Counted from the stretch's first letter, positions 52,782 through 61,218 are shown. The stretch is 64,000 bases of DNA from Lentzea waywayandensis (GCF_900115955.1 NZ_FOYL01000003.1:529117-593116), one strand, 5' to 3'. Translations and numbers: made by a program. The notes: generated by a model from the letters alone, not told the origin.

Positions 52782-53372
52782 ATGAGCGGACTGCAGGACG
52801 AACTGCTGCGGACGTTGGTCAAAGTCGCCAACGCCTTGCGCAGCGCGGAGATCCCCTTCGCGCTGACAGGCGGTTGTGCGGGGTACGCGCGCGGAGGGCC
52901 GGCGAGCGAACACGACGTCGATCTCCTCGTGCGCCCGGAGGACGCCACGGAAGCCGTGCGCGTACTGGTGAAGCGCGGGCTTCGCGCTGCCGAGCCGCCA
53001 GAGGACTGGCTGCTCAAGGTCTACGACGGGGATTCGTTGGTGGACCTGCTCTTCCGGCCGAACGAACGCCTCGTCACCGACGAGATCCTCGCGATGGCCG
53101 AGGAGATGCCGGTCGGGTCGGTGATGCTGCCGGTCATGCCGGCGACGTTCGTGCTGAGCAGCAAGCTGCTCGTGCTGGACGGGCATCGCTGCGACTTCAG
53201 CGAGCTGCTGCCCTTCGCCCGCGCGCTGCGCGAACAGATCGACTGGGAGCAGGTGCGCGAGGAGACCAAGGAATCTCCTTACGCCGAAGCATTCCTGATG
53301 CTCATCGAACGCCTGGACATCATCGGGAGAAGCCATGAGTTCCGAGCAGTACCTGGCAGCAAATCTGCGTAG
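52782..53372 (+). CDS. Nucleotidyltransferase-fold protein
   Basis: A 196-residue protein with the minimal nucleotidyltransferase pattern: TGGCAGYARG (Gly-Gly turn, near 30) and HDVDLLV (two catalytic Asp, near 45), plus a third acid in SLVDLLF. It resembles the family that includes antitoxin/toxin-like and aminoglycoside-type transferases. It is the first gene of a three-gene unit: a BON-domain gene overlaps its end by 38 bases, followed by a metallophosphoesterase. Target molecule is unknown. Confidence 0.82.
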   Translation: MSGLQDELLRTLVKVANALRSAEIPFALTGGCAGYARGGPASEHDVDLLVRPEDATEAVRVLVKRGLRAAEPPEDWLLKVYDGDSLVDLLFRPNERLVTDEILAMAEEMPVGSVMLPVMPATFVLSSKLLVLDGHRCDFSELLPFARALREQIDWEQVREETKESPYAEAFLMLIERLDIIGRSHEFRAVPGSKSA

Positions 53373-53583
53373 GGCGGTGGCCGAGGACCCTCGCACCGCC
53401 GAACTCGGCGTCCGGGTCACCGTGCGCGGTGACCACGTGATGCTCTCCGGCGACGTGGCGTGCGCGGACCGCCGTGCCGCGCTGGAGGAGGTCCTGCACG
53501 AGGCCGCCCCCGAACTGACGATCTTCAACGACGTGCGCGTGACGCCTGCGGGCGAACCGGAGGGTGAGGAGGACCTGCGATGA
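53335..53583 (+). CDS. BON-domain protein
   Basis: An 82-residue single BON domain: LRRAVAEDPRTAELGVRV, GDHVMLSGDVACADRRAALEE and FNDVRVTP show the alternating beta-alpha-beta pattern. BON domains usually bind phospholipids and often sit in exported proteins; this one has no signal peptide, so it is cytoplasmic. ATG 53335 lies inside the end of the nucleotidyltransferase gene and the stop overlaps the start of the phosphoesterase gene (ATGA), so all three are translated together. Confidence 0.85.
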   Translation: MSSEQYLAANLRRAVAEDPRTAELGVRVTVRGDHVMLSGDVACADRRAALEEVLHEAAPELTIFNDVRVTPAGEPEGEEDLR

Positions 53584-54302
53584 TCCGAGTCGCGGCTGTC
53601 GGGGACATCCACCTCGGCGAGGACATGCGCGGGCATCTCCGGCCGGCGTTGGAGAAGGTCGGCGAGCACGCCGACGTCCTGCTGCTGGCCGGTGACCTGA
53701 CCCGGCACGGCACGGTCGTCGAGGCCGCCGTCGTCGCCGACGAGTTCGCGGACCTGCCGGTGCCCGTCGTCGCTGTCCTGGGCAACCACGACCACCACGA
53801 CGACAAACCGCTCGAAGTCACCAAGACGTTGCAGGACAAGGGCATCCATGTACTGGAGGGCACGACGTTCACCCACCGGGCGAACGGCTGCTCGATCGGC
53901 ATCGCGGGCGTGAAGGGGTTCGGCGGCGGGTTCGCGGGCAAGTGCGGCAGCGCGTTCGGCGAGCGCGAGATGAAGGCGTTCATCCAGCACACCTGCGAGA
54001 TCGCGGAGAACCTGCAGGGCGCACTGTCCGAACTGGACACCGACATCAAGGTCGCGTTGACGCACTACGCGCCGGTGCCGGACACGTTGCGCGGCGAACC
54101 GCCGGAGATCTACCCGTTCCTCGGCTCGTACCTGCTCGGCGAGGCGATCGACGCCACCGGCACGGATCTCGCCGTGCACGGTCACGCGCACTTCGGCACC
54201 GAGCAGGGCATGACGCCGGGCGGGGTGCGGGTCCGCAACGTCGCGCAGCCCATCATCCGCTCCGCCTACACGGTCTACGTGCTGGAAGGGACCTCTTCGT
54301 GA
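53580..54302 (+). CDS. Calcineurin-like metallophosphoesterase
   Basis: A 240-residue two-metal phosphoesterase. All metal motifs are present: GDIHLGED (near 8), LAGDLTRHG (near 37), LGNHDHHDD (near 63), ALTHYAP (near 158) and VHGHAHFG (near 199). Substrates in this superfamily range from nucleotides to phosphoproteins. It is the third gene of the nucleotidyltransferase-BON-phosphoesterase unit, overlapping the BON gene by four bases, so a cycle of adding and removing a nucleotide is a possible joint function. Confidence 0.9.
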   Translation: MIRVAAVGDIHLGEDMRGHLRPALEKVGEHADVLLLAGDLTRHGTVVEAAVVADEFADLPVPVVAVLGNHDHHDDKPLEVTKTLQDKGIHVLEGTTFTHRANGCSIGIAGVKGFGGGFAGKCGSAFGEREMKAFIQHTCEIAENLQGALSELDTDIKVALTHYAPVPDTLRGEPPEIYPFLGSYLLGEAIDATGTDLAVHGHAHFGTEQGMTPGGVRVRNVAQPIIRSAYTVYVLEGTSS

Positions 54303-54430
54303 CCGTCGGTGACTTCATCAGGCAGATCGGGCCGCGGTAGCAGGAGTTCTTCGAGTTCTGGGCCACGGAGGTCGTGCCTTGATCGACGTGTCACGGGCTA
54401 GAATCCCCGGTATGACCACCAGAAAGGGCC

Positions 54431-54835
54431 ATGCCGCGTAGGCGCCCCGACCGGGCCCGCGTCCACCGGCGCCGGCCAGGACAGTCCATTCCCCAGGTGA
54501 CCGGGGCCTCCGCACCCACGGCGGGTGCCATCGCGAGGTTCGAACGCGATCACTTCCACCCCGGCGCGGTCGCGAGGGCACTCCGTTGCTGGTCGGCCTT
54601 CGTGCACGGCCCGATCCGCGCCATCACCGATTCCGAGTCCTGCCACTACTTCTACGGCGGGTGGGACGAGCCGGACTGGTGCCGCGGCATCCTGCGTGAC
54701 GCCCAGCGCGCCCTGCCCGCCAAGGCCGCGCGTGAACTGCGGGCACTCGTCCGGCCGCTCGACGAGCTCTACCTGACCCGTGCGATCCCTGCTCCCGGCA
54801 ACGCCTCCCTTCGCGAGCTGCTCGACACGCCATGA
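54431..54835 (+). CDS. Hypothetical protein
   Basis: A 134-residue protein of no family I recognise. The N-terminal 30 residues are very basic (MPRRRPDRARVHRRR). The middle has ARFERDHFHPGAVARALRCW and ITDSESCHYFYGGWDEPDW, Trp- and His-rich. The end (LVRPLDELYLTRAIPAP) looks helical. GAAAGGG just before ATG 54431 supports the start. It lies alone between the phosphoesterase operon and the convergent EF-Tu gene. Confidence 0.6.
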   Translation: MPRRRPDRARVHRRRPGQSIPQVTGASAPTAGAIARFERDHFHPGAVARALRCWSAFVHGPIRAITDSESCHYFYGGWDEPDWCRGILRDAQRALPAKAARELRALVRPLDELYLTRAIPAPGNASLRELLDTP

Positions 54836-54840
54836 CAAAA

Positions 54841-54870
54841 GCGCGGCGGGACAAGGATGTCCCGCCGCGC
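54841..54870. terminator. Bidirectional rho-independent terminator
   Basis: A 13-base perfect stem (54841-54853 with 54858-54870) closes an AGGA loop. On the minus strand it is followed by TTTTGT, so it should end the EF-Tu transcript well; it also follows the plus-strand hypothetical gene by five bases. Confidence 0.88.
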
Positions 54871-54914
54871 TCTTCAAGGCAGCGCGACCACCTTCTCGGG
54901 TCGTCACCGCCGCC

Positions 54915-56096
54915 CTAGGCGAGGATCTCGCCGACCGTGCCGGCACCCACGGTCTTGCCGCCCTCGCGAATCGCGAAGCCCAGCCCGGTGTCCATCGCCA
55001 CCGCCTTGCCCAGCTCCACCGTGACCTCGACGGTGTCACCTGGCAGGGCCAGCGTCCTGTCGAGCTCCACCACGCCGACGACATCGCCGGTGCGGAAGTG
55101 GAACTGCGGGCGGTAGTTCGACGCGATGCCCGTGTGCCTGCCGCCCTCGGCGTGCGAGAGCAGGTACACGGTCGCGCGGAACCGGTTGTGCGGCGCGACG
55201 CTGCCCGGCAGGGCCAGGACCTGGCCGCGCCGGACGTCGCCGCGCTTCACCCCGCGCAGCAGGATCGCGGCGTTGTCTCCCGCCTGGGCCTGCTGCATGG
55301 GCTTGCCGAACGTCTCGATGCCGGTGGCCACGGACGACACGGCGTCGCCGAGACCGAGCACCTCGACCTGGTCGCCGAGGCCGAGCACGCCGCGTTCCAC
55401 CGCGCCGGTCACGACGGTGCCGCGGCCGGTGATGGTCAGGACGTTCTCGATCGGCATCAGGAAGGGACCGGAGATGTCGCGCTCCGGCACCGGCACGTGC
55501 GAGTCCACGGCGTCGAGCAACGACACCACCGACTGCACCCACGCGGGGTCGCCCTGCAACGCGCGCAGGCCGGACACCCGCACGACCGGTGTGGCGTCAC
55601 CGTCGAAGCCGTACTGGGAGAGCAGGTCGCGGATCTCCAGCTCCACCAGGTCGAGCAGCTCCGGGTCGCTCACCGCGTCGGCCTTGTTCAGCGCCACCAC
55701 CACGTACGGCACGCCCACGCGGTGCGCGAGCACCACGTGTTCGCGCGTCTGCGGCATCGTGCCGTCCTCCGCGGACACCACGAGGATCGCGCCGTCCAGC
55801 TGCGCCGCACCCGTGATCATGTTCTTCACGTAGTCGGCGTGGCCGGGCATGTCGACGTGCGCGTAGTGACGCGTCGGCGTCTCGTACTCGACGTGCGCGA
55901 TGTTGATCGTGATGCCGCGGGCCAGCTCCTCCGGCGCCCGGTCGATCCGGTCGAACGCCGTGAAGGTCGTGCCCGAAGGGTCCTTTTCGGACAGAACCTT
56001 GGTGATGGCCGCGGTCAGCGTGGTCTTGCCGTGGTCGACGTGCCCCATGGTGCCGATGTTGAGGTGCGGCTTGGCGCGCACGAACTCTTGCTTCAT
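54915..56096 (-). CDS. tuf: Elongation factor Tu, divergent stand-alone copy
   Basis: A 393-residue EF-Tu that delivers aminoacyl-tRNA to the ribosome. GTP motifs are in place: GHVDHGKT (G1), RGITI (G2), NKAD (G4). Two usually fixed sites differ: G3 is DMPGH, not DCPGH, and G5 is SGL, not SAL. The catalytic His after Pro-Gly is kept. It is not next to fusA or ribosomal genes, unlike the main tuf. In Streptomyces, extra divergent tuf copies (tuf3) are known and are linked to stress or elfamycin tolerance. Which applies here is open. A hairpin lies in the leader. Confidence 0.93.
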   Translation of the reverse strand: MKQEFVRAKPHLNIGTMGHVDHGKTTLTAAITKVLSEKDPSGTTFTAFDRIDRAPEELARGITINIAHVEYETPTRHYAHVDMPGHADYVKNMITGAAQLDGAILVVSAEDGTMPQTREHVVLAHRVGVPYVVVALNKADAVSDPELLDLVELEIRDLLSQYGFDGDATPVVRVSGLRALQGDPAWVQSVVSLLDAVDSHVPVPERDISGPFLMPIENVLTITGRGTVVTGAVERGVLGLGDQVEVLGLGDAVSSVATGIETFGKPMQQAQAGDNAAILLRGVKRGDVRRGQVLALPGSVAPHNRFRATVYLLSHAEGGRHTGIASNYRPQFHFRTGDVVGVVELDRTLALPGDTVEVTVELGKAVAMDTGLGFAIREGGKTVGAGTVGEILA

Positions 56097-56123
56097 TGCC
56101 CTATGTCCTCGGGAGTCACAGCT

Positions 56124-56159
56124 GGAGGGTTCAGAACCGATGGACCGCTACAACCCTCC
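56124..56159 (-). promoter_or_regulatory. Inverted repeat in tuf leader region
   Basis: GGAGGGTT (56124-56131) and AACCCTCC (56152-56159) are 8-base arms with a 20-base spacer, 28-63 bases upstream of the tuf start. It could be a leader hairpin or an operator. No U-tract follows. Confidence 0.4.
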
Positions 56160-56305
56160 TCCAGTGGTCCTGAAGGATGGACTGGAGAAGGGTCAGAGTC
56201 GGGCGCCGGCCAGCTGTGCCAGGACAACGGCGAGCGCGTCCGCAGGAACACCTGCGTACGTGTTGTGCTCAGCCGTCAGGAACATGCGTTGATCGTGACA
56301 GGCGA

Positions 56306-57175
56306 CTAATTCGTTGTCACCTGGTTTTTCGCGAGCCCGATCAACGCCCGCGCGGCCGGGCTGTGCGGACCCTCCGCGCGCCACGCGAAGGCGAGCCGGC
56401 TGTGCGGCACCGGATCGGTGATCCGCACGGCGTGCAGATCACCCACCATCGACGACGCCAGGATCGCCGGGCCGAGCCCGCGCTGCGCCAGCGTGATCAC
56501 CATCGTCGGTGCGGAGGCCTCGAACGCGATCCGCGGCCGCCGCGAGCCGCACGCCGCGTCCAGCGCTCCGCGCAACCCCGTCCCCGGCGGCAGGCTGATC
56601 AACCCGCGCTCCAGCAGCTCGTCCAGCGGCACGGACTCCCTGCCGTACCAGGGATCCGAGGCGCAGACCGCGGCCACGAGCGGTTCGTCGGCCAGTACCC
56701 GGACGGACAACCCCTCCGGCTCCGCACCCACGTACCCGACCAGCGCGAAGTCCAGCTGACCGTCCACAAGGGACGAGATCAGCGCGTCGGAGTTGGCCTC
56801 CGCCAACGTGATCTCGACAGCGGGGAACGCCGAGTGGAACTCCGACAGCAGCTCGGGCAGGTCCATGATCCCGCAGGACACGACCATCCCGACGCGGACG
56901 GCACCGCGCACCAGCCCTGCCATCTCCTCCACGGTTCGCCGAGCAGCCTCCACCGACCCCAGCGCTGCCCGCGCCAACGGCAGCACCGCCGCACCCACGT
57001 CGGTCAGCGTGACGGTGCGCCCCGACCGGTCCAGCAGGTCGTGCCCGAGCTCCCGCTCCAGCCGCCGGATCTGGGCGCTGACCCCGGGCTGCGCGACGTG
57101 CACCCGCTCCGCCGCCCGCGTGAACGAGCCCGACTCGACGACCGCGACGAAGTACTCCAGCTGCCGAAGCTCCAT
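56306..57175 (-). CDS. LysR-family transcriptional regulator
   Basis: A 289-residue LysR regulator. Helix-turn-helix: LEYFVAVVESGSFTRAAERVHVAQPGVSAQIRRLE (split across residues 6-40). The effector domain follows from about 90 (VGMVVSCGIMDLPELLSEF, LALVGY-like strand, VPLDELLERGLI). ATG 57175 is preferred to the ATG two codons earlier because the family begins MELRQL. A LysR-type palindrome overlaps the start codon, pointing to autoregulation and to control of the divergent FAD oxidoreductase gene. Confidence 0.93.
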   Translation of the reverse strand: MELRQLEYFVAVVESGSFTRAAERVHVAQPGVSAQIRRLERELGHDLLDRSGRTVTLTDVGAAVLPLARAALGSVEAARRTVEEMAGLVRGAVRVGMVVSCGIMDLPELLSEFHSAFPAVEITLAEANSDALISSLVDGQLDFALVGYVGAEPEGLSVRVLADEPLVAAVCASDPWYGRESVPLDELLERGLISLPPGTGLRGALDAACGSRRPRIAFEASAPTMVITLAQRGLGPAILASSMVGDLHAVRITDPVPHSRLAFAWRAEGPHSPAARALIGLAKNQVTTN

Positions 57176-57188
57176 AATCAACGATTAT
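57174..57188. promoter_or_regulatory. LysR-type binding box
   Basis: ATAATC-AAC-GATTAT is a 6-base-arm palindrome of the T-N11-A class typical for LysR regulators. It covers the first base of the LysR start codon and lies 52 bases before the divergent oxidoreductase gene. Confidence 0.7.
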
Positions 57189-57239
57189 AGAGGCCAGCAC
57201 AACTAGGTCTTGGACATATAACAGCAGGCCAGCGACCCT

Positions 57240-58241
57240 ATGTCCATGCACATCTTCTACCCCGGAGACACCGGCTACGACGAGGAACGCAGCGGTTTCC
57301 AGACCGGGCTCCGCCACGAACCACAGGTGATCTTCGCCGTGGAGAACGCGCGGGACGTCGAAGAAGCCGTCGGCTACGCCGAGACTCACGGCCACGAGTA
57401 TTCGGTCCAGAGCACCGGCCACGGCCTGACCACGGCCACGACCGGCGTCCTGATCTCCACCAGGCGCATGAACAAGGTCGAGATCGACCCCGGCAGCCGC
57501 ACCGCCAGGGCCGAAGCCGGCGCGGTGTGGCAGCAGGTGATCGAGAAGGCCGCCCCGCACGGCCTCGCCCCGCTCAGCGGCGACGCGAGCGACGTCGGTG
57601 TGGCCGGCTACACCCTCGGCGGCGGATTCAGCGTGCTGGCCAGGGAGTTCGGGTTCGCGACGGACCGCGTCCGCAAGATCGAGAAGACCGGCGATGTCGT
57701 CACCGCGCTGGAGTTCGAGCTCCTGCCGATCGACCAGGTCCACGCGGGCGAGATGTTCTTCGAGGCCCAGCACGCACCTGAGGTGTTCGAGGCGTTCCAC
57801 AGCTGGGACCTGCCCGGCCACGTCACCCCGACGCTCACCACCCTCGGCGACGTCGTGCGCATCACCTTCGCGAGCACGAAACCGTTCGGCATCGACCATC
57901 TCCGCGTCGCGCCCACGCTGAAGGAGGAGTTCAGCGCGAAGCCGTTCGCCCAGGCCGCCGGAAAACCGCTGCCGCCGCACGCCTACCAGGGCGACAACGT
58001 CCTGCTGAACGACCTGCCGCTGGAAGCGCTGCACAACGCCAGGGAGGCCGCCGCGAACTCCAGCGCCGAGATCTTCCTGGGAGTGCTGCCGCTCGGCGGC
58101 GCCCTCAGGACCGAGGCCACCCACCTCGTCAAGCTCATCTCACCCCGGCTGGGTGTGGAGAAGCAGCACGAAGAGGTGTTCGACCAGGTGCGACCGTTCG
58201 TGGTCGGACGGTCGCGGAATTTCCGTTACGCCGTAGGCTGA
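57240..58241 (+). CDS. FAD-linked oxidoreductase (berberine-bridge type), shortened
   Basis: A 333-residue member of the PCMH-type FAD oxidases. STGHGLTTATTGV replaces the usual Gly-Gly-His-Ser loop that often holds FAD through His; GVAGYTLGGGFSVLAREFGFATD is the typical second FAD motif. Full-length relatives have about 450 residues. Here the segment after DRVRKIE is missing some 25 residues before GDVVTALEFELLP, and the C-terminal BBE region stops at GRSRNFRYAVG. It may be reduced or decaying. It is divergent from a LysR gene with a box between them. Confidence 0.78.
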   Translation: MSMHIFYPGDTGYDEERSGFQTGLRHEPQVIFAVENARDVEEAVGYAETHGHEYSVQSTGHGLTTATTGVLISTRRMNKVEIDPGSRTARAEAGAVWQQVIEKAAPHGLAPLSGDASDVGVAGYTLGGGFSVLAREFGFATDRVRKIEKTGDVVTALEFELLPIDQVHAGEMFFEAQHAPEVFEAFHSWDLPGHVTPTLTTLGDVVRITFASTKPFGIDHLRVAPTLKEEFSAKPFAQAAGKPLPPHAYQGDNVLLNDLPLEALHNAREAAANSSAEIFLGVLPLGGALRTEATHLVKLISPRLGVEKQHEEVFDQVRPFVVGRSRNFRYAVG

Positions 58242-58246
58242 CCTGT

Positions 58247-58867
58247 ATGACCAGTGTGGTTCTCGTGGAGGACCACGACATGGTGGCCGAAGCGATCGGG
58301 CTGGCGTTGGAACGGGCCGGGATCGACGTGATGGCCCGTGCGTCCAGCATCGCCACCGCTCTCGCGGAGATCGGCCGCGGGAGGCCCGACGTCGTCCTCC
58401 TCGACCGCAGACTGCCCGACGGCGACGGCACCGCGCTGATCCCGGAACTCGTCAGCGCGGGCGCCAAGGTGCTGGTGCTGACCGGCGAGGCGACGGCGTC
58501 GGTCGCGGCGCGCGTCGCCGAGGCCGGTGGTGCGGGCCTGATCCTCAAGTCGGCACGGCTGGACGACCTGGTCGAGGCCGTCCGCATGGTCGCGGCGGGC
58601 GAGGTCGTGTTCGACTCGCGGCTGCTCGCGGGCGTGCTCGACCGGTTGACCGGCCGGGTCAAGACAGCCGGAGCCACGCTCACCGCACGCGAGCAGGAGA
58701 CGTTGTTGCTGCTCGCGGACGGCGCGGGCACCGACCAGATCTCGACCAGGCTCGGCGTCGCCCGCAACACCGCGCGCAACCACGTGCAGCGCGTGCTCGG
58801 CAAACTCGGCGCGCGCTCGAAGCTCGAAGCGGTGTCGATCGCCCGCCGCGAGGGCCTGCTCGACTGA
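58247..58867 (+). CDS. NarL-family response regulator
   Basis: A 206-residue response regulator. Receiver: acidic pair in LVEDHDM (near 6-8), phospho-acceptor Asp in VVLLDRRLPDGDG (near 51), Lys in LILKSARLDD. LuxR helix-turn-helix at the C-terminus: LTAREQETLLLLADGAGTDQI, RNTARNHVQRVLGKL. It begins five bases after the oxidoreductase stop but probably belongs with the signalling genes that follow, including a PAS histidine kinase at 59323. Confidence 0.92.
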   Translation: MTSVVLVEDHDMVAEAIGLALERAGIDVMARASSIATALAEIGRGRPDVVLLDRRLPDGDGTALIPELVSAGAKVLVLTGEATASVAARVAEAGGAGLILKSARLDDLVEAVRMVAAGEVVFDSRLLAGVLDRLTGRVKTAGATLTAREQETLLLLADGAGTDQISTRLGVARNTARNHVQRVLGKLGARSKLEAVSIARREGLLD

Positions 58868-58943
58868 CGCACCTGCACCAGACGGCCTGATCCGTCTGCG
58901 TCTGCCCAGATCAGAGCCGTTGATGCACTGTGATGGAGTGGCC

Positions 58944-59306
58944 ATGAGTCCGCTCACCGAAGCCGTCTTCTCCCTCCCGGAGAACGACCAGCGCGGCGGT
59001 GTGGCGCTCGCCCGGGATTTCGCCCGCCGCACCGCGCTCGTCTGCGGCTATCGCGGCAACCACGAGGACGTCGTGCTCGTCGTCAACGAGCTCGCCACCA
59101 ACGCCGTCCGGCACGGCAGCGGCCGCGCTGTCGTGCGCCTCTTCGTCGGCGCGGACCAGGTGCTGGTCGAGGTCTCGGACGACGCCACCGACCTCGGGCC
59201 ACGTGCCGGCGGCTGGGGCCTGCGACTCGTCGCGACGCTCGGCGAGAGCTGGGGTTTCACCGAACGAGCCGGTCAGAAGGTCGTCTGGTGTGAGCTGACG
59301 GCGTAG
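58944..59306 (+). CDS. RsbW-like serine kinase/anti-sigma ATPase
   Basis: A 120-residue single HATPase_c domain. N box: VVNELATNAVRHG (near 46-58); G box: GGWGLRLVATL (near 91-101). It lacks any sensor or dimerisation histidine, as in RsbW/SpoIIAB-like proteins, which bind sigma factors and phosphorylate STAS antagonists. GGAG precedes ATG 58944. A STAS protein is encoded at 60817, three genes on, and could be its antagonist. No sigma factor gene is in the window. Confidence 0.88.
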   Translation: MSPLTEAVFSLPENDQRGGVALARDFARRTALVCGYRGNHEDVVLVVNELATNAVRHGSGRAVVRLFVGADQVLVEVSDDATDLGPRAGGWGLRLVATLGESWGFTERAGQKVVWCELTA

Positions 59307-59322
59307 GCATCATGATGAGGCC

Positions 59323-60348
59323 GTGCAACCGGACGCCTGGCGCGACAGCGATCTGTTCCGCCTGCTCGTGCAGGGGGTGCGCGACTACGCGATCTTCATG
59401 CTCGACCCCGGCGGGCACATCGTGAGCTGGAACGCCGGCGCCGAGCGCATCAAGGGCTACACCGCCGAGGAGATCATCGGGCAGCACTTCTCGGCGTTCT
59501 ACCCGCCGGAGGACGTCAGCTCGGGCAAGCCCGAGTGGGAGCTGCGGGTCGCGAGGGCCGACGGCGCGATCGAGGACGAGGGCTGGCGGGTGCGCAAGGA
59601 CGGCACCCGCTTCTGGGCGAACGTGATCATCACGGCGCTCCACGACGACGCCGGTGAGCTGCGCGGGTTCGGCAAGGTCACCCGCGACATGACCGAACGG
59701 CGGCGCGCCGAGCAGCAGCTCACCGACCGGCGCCGGTTGCTCACCCACCTCGTGGAGGCGCAGGAGCAGGAACGGCAGCGCATCGCCTGGGACGTCCACG
59801 ACGACACCATTCAGGCCATGGTCGCCGTCGACATGCGGCTCCAGCTGCTCGCCCGCAAGCTGCCCGAGGAGCACCGCGAGATGGTCGGGCAGCTCGACGG
59901 GGCGGTCCGCGCCACCATCAGCAGGCTGCGCAACCTGGTGTTCCGCGTGCGGCCTCCCGGTATCGAACGCCAGGGTCTGCGCGACTCGCTGGCCGTCTAC
60001 CTCGCCGACACCTCCATGGCAGGGGAGATCAGGTACGGACTCGAACGCGAGCCGGGTGGCGACGCGGCCATCACCATCTTCCGCATCTGCCAGGAGGCGC
60101 TGACCAACGTCCGCAAGCACGCGCGTGCGTCGTCGACCGTCCTCGATCTGTCCACTGTGGACCAGGGATTCCTGGTCCAGGTGGCGGACGACGGCGTCGG
60201 GCTCCCCGACCTCGACCTGAACACGAGTCATTTCGGCCTGATCGAGATGCGGGAGCGGGCGGTGGCCTCCGGCGGCTGGTGCACCGTGACGGCGCGCGAG
60301 GGCGGAGGCACTGTCGTCGAGTTCTGGCTGCCGGACGTGCGGCCGTGA
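59323..60348 (+). CDS. PAS-domain sensor histidine kinase (NarX type)
   Basis: A 341-residue soluble kinase. A PAS sensor (about 10-130) reads DYAIFMLDPGGHIVSWNAG, GYTAEEIIGQHFSAFYP, GEL-RGFGKVTRDMTER. The HisKA_3 helix ERQRIAWDVHDDTIQAM carries the phospho-acceptor His (near 161). A HATPase domain follows with RICQEALTNVRKHA and FGLIEMRERA. There is no membrane span, so the signal is intracellular, perhaps redox or oxygen via PAS. It overlaps the receiver gene by four bases (GTGA) and is probably also the partner of the NarL-type regulator at 58247. Confidence 0.92.
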   Translation: MQPDAWRDSDLFRLLVQGVRDYAIFMLDPGGHIVSWNAGAERIKGYTAEEIIGQHFSAFYPPEDVSSGKPEWELRVARADGAIEDEGWRVRKDGTRFWANVIITALHDDAGELRGFGKVTRDMTERRRAEQQLTDRRRLLTHLVEAQEQERQRIAWDVHDDTIQAMVAVDMRLQLLARKLPEEHREMVGQLDGAVRATISRLRNLVFRVRPPGIERQGLRDSLAVYLADTSMAGEIRYGLEREPGGDAAITIFRICQEALTNVRKHARASSTVLDLSTVDQGFLVQVADDGVGLPDLDLNTSHFGLIEMRERAVASGGWCTVTAREGGGTVVEFWLPDVRP

Positions 60349-60713
60349 TCGTCCGCGTGCTGATCGCCGACGACGATCCTCTGATCAGGGACGTCCTGCG
60401 CGACGTGCTCGACTCCGAGCCGGACCTGGAGGTGGTGGCGGTCGCCGCCGACGCTCGCGAGGCCGTCGAGCTGGCCGAACGGCACGCGCCGGAGGTGGTC
60501 GTGCTCGACGTGCGGATGCCGTTCGGTGGTGGCTCGCACGCGGCGTCCGAGATCCTGCAGCGCGCGCCCGGCACGCGGATTCTGGCGTTCTCCGCCTACA
60601 CCGACGCGGGCGCGGTCGACGACATGCGCCGTGCGGGCGTCACGGACTACCTGGCCAAGGGTGTGCGCAACACCGAACTGGTCGCCGCCGTCCGGCGGTT
60701 GGGAGGACGATAG
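60345..60713 (+). CDS. Stand-alone receiver-domain response regulator
   Basis: A 122-residue protein that is only a receiver domain: IADDDPLIRDVL (acid pair), VVVLDVRMPFGGG (phospho-acceptor Asp near 54), FSAYTDAGAV and the Lys in DYLAKGVRN. There is no DNA-binding domain, so it acts by protein contact or as a phosphate sink. GTG 60345 overlaps the stop of the histidine-kinase gene, so the two are translated together. Confidence 0.9.
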   Translation: MIVRVLIADDDPLIRDVLRDVLDSEPDLEVVAVAADAREAVELAERHAPEVVVLDVRMPFGGGSHAASEILQRAPGTRILAFSAYTDAGAVDDMRRAGVTDYLAKGVRNTELVAAVRRLGGR

Positions 60714-60816
60714 GTTGTGATGGGGAAGCAACGGCCGTAACGTCGGGGCGACAGCCGGGTTCAGCAGCGTGCTCGGAGTCCGAGTCTCGTGCGCCTTCGG
60801 CCACCGGGGAGTGCTG

Positions 60817-61200
60817 GTGAACGAAGAAGAGTTCAAGGAATCGCCGCTGCTCACGGTCCGTGTCGCGACTGTCGCGGGGATCGTCGTCATCGCCGTGGAA
60901 GGCGAGATCGACGTCGACACGGCCGACGAAGTGCTGGGCGCGGTGCGTCGCGCCTTCGTCACCGCCGGACCCGCGCTGATCGCTGACCTCACGCAGGTCA
61001 GCTTCTTCGGCTCGACCGGCATCTCGACGTTGATCACGGCCCACGAGCTCGCTGACGAGCTCGGCAAGAAGCTGCACGTCGTCGCACCGCAGCGGGCGGT
61101 GAGGCGACCGTTGCAGGTCACGGGAGTGGTCGACGTCCTCGCGCTGCACGACTCCGTCGAGGACGCGTTGTCGGCGCTGAAACCGGTGCCCAGCGAGTAG
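60817..61200 (+). CDS. STAS-domain anti-anti-sigma factor
   Basis: A 127-residue SpoIIAA/RsbV-like protein. The phosphorylatable Ser is in DLTQVSFFGSTGISTL; the fold starts VATVAGIVVIAVEGEIDVDTA. GGGGAG lies five bases before GTG 60817. Dephosphorylated, such proteins bind an RsbW-like kinase and free its sigma factor. The RsbW-like protein at 58944 is the natural partner. The cluster therefore joins two-component and partner-switching signalling. Its stop codon lies within a terminator stem. Confidence 0.9.
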   Translation: MNEEEFKESPLLTVRVATVAGIVVIAVEGEIDVDTADEVLGAVRRAFVTAGPALIADLTQVSFFGSTGISTLITAHELADELGKKLHVVAPQRAVRRPLQVTGVVDVLALHDSVEDALSALKPVPSE

Positions 61201-61209
61201 GCACCGGTT
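61181..61209. terminator. Stem-loop between convergent genes
   Basis: AACCGGTGCC (61181-61190) pairs with GGCACCGGTT (61200-61209), a perfect 10-base stem with a 9-base loop that includes the last codons and stop of the STAS gene. No U-tract. It sits just before the end of the convergent glycosyltransferase gene. Confidence 0.6.
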
Positions 61210-61218
61210 CGCACGTCG

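Noticed and set aside
54299..54382. GTG frame after the phosphoesterase with an in-frame TAG, read as a recoded gene
   Set aside because: The frame is only 13 codons to the stop and 13 after it. No sign of pyrrolysine use; more likely a gene remnant or chance.
56193..56384. Small minus-strand frame after LysR (ending LAGARL)
   Set aside because: It overlaps the LysR end and lacks a ribosome site. The translation after the LysR stop is plausible but no family or coupling supports it.
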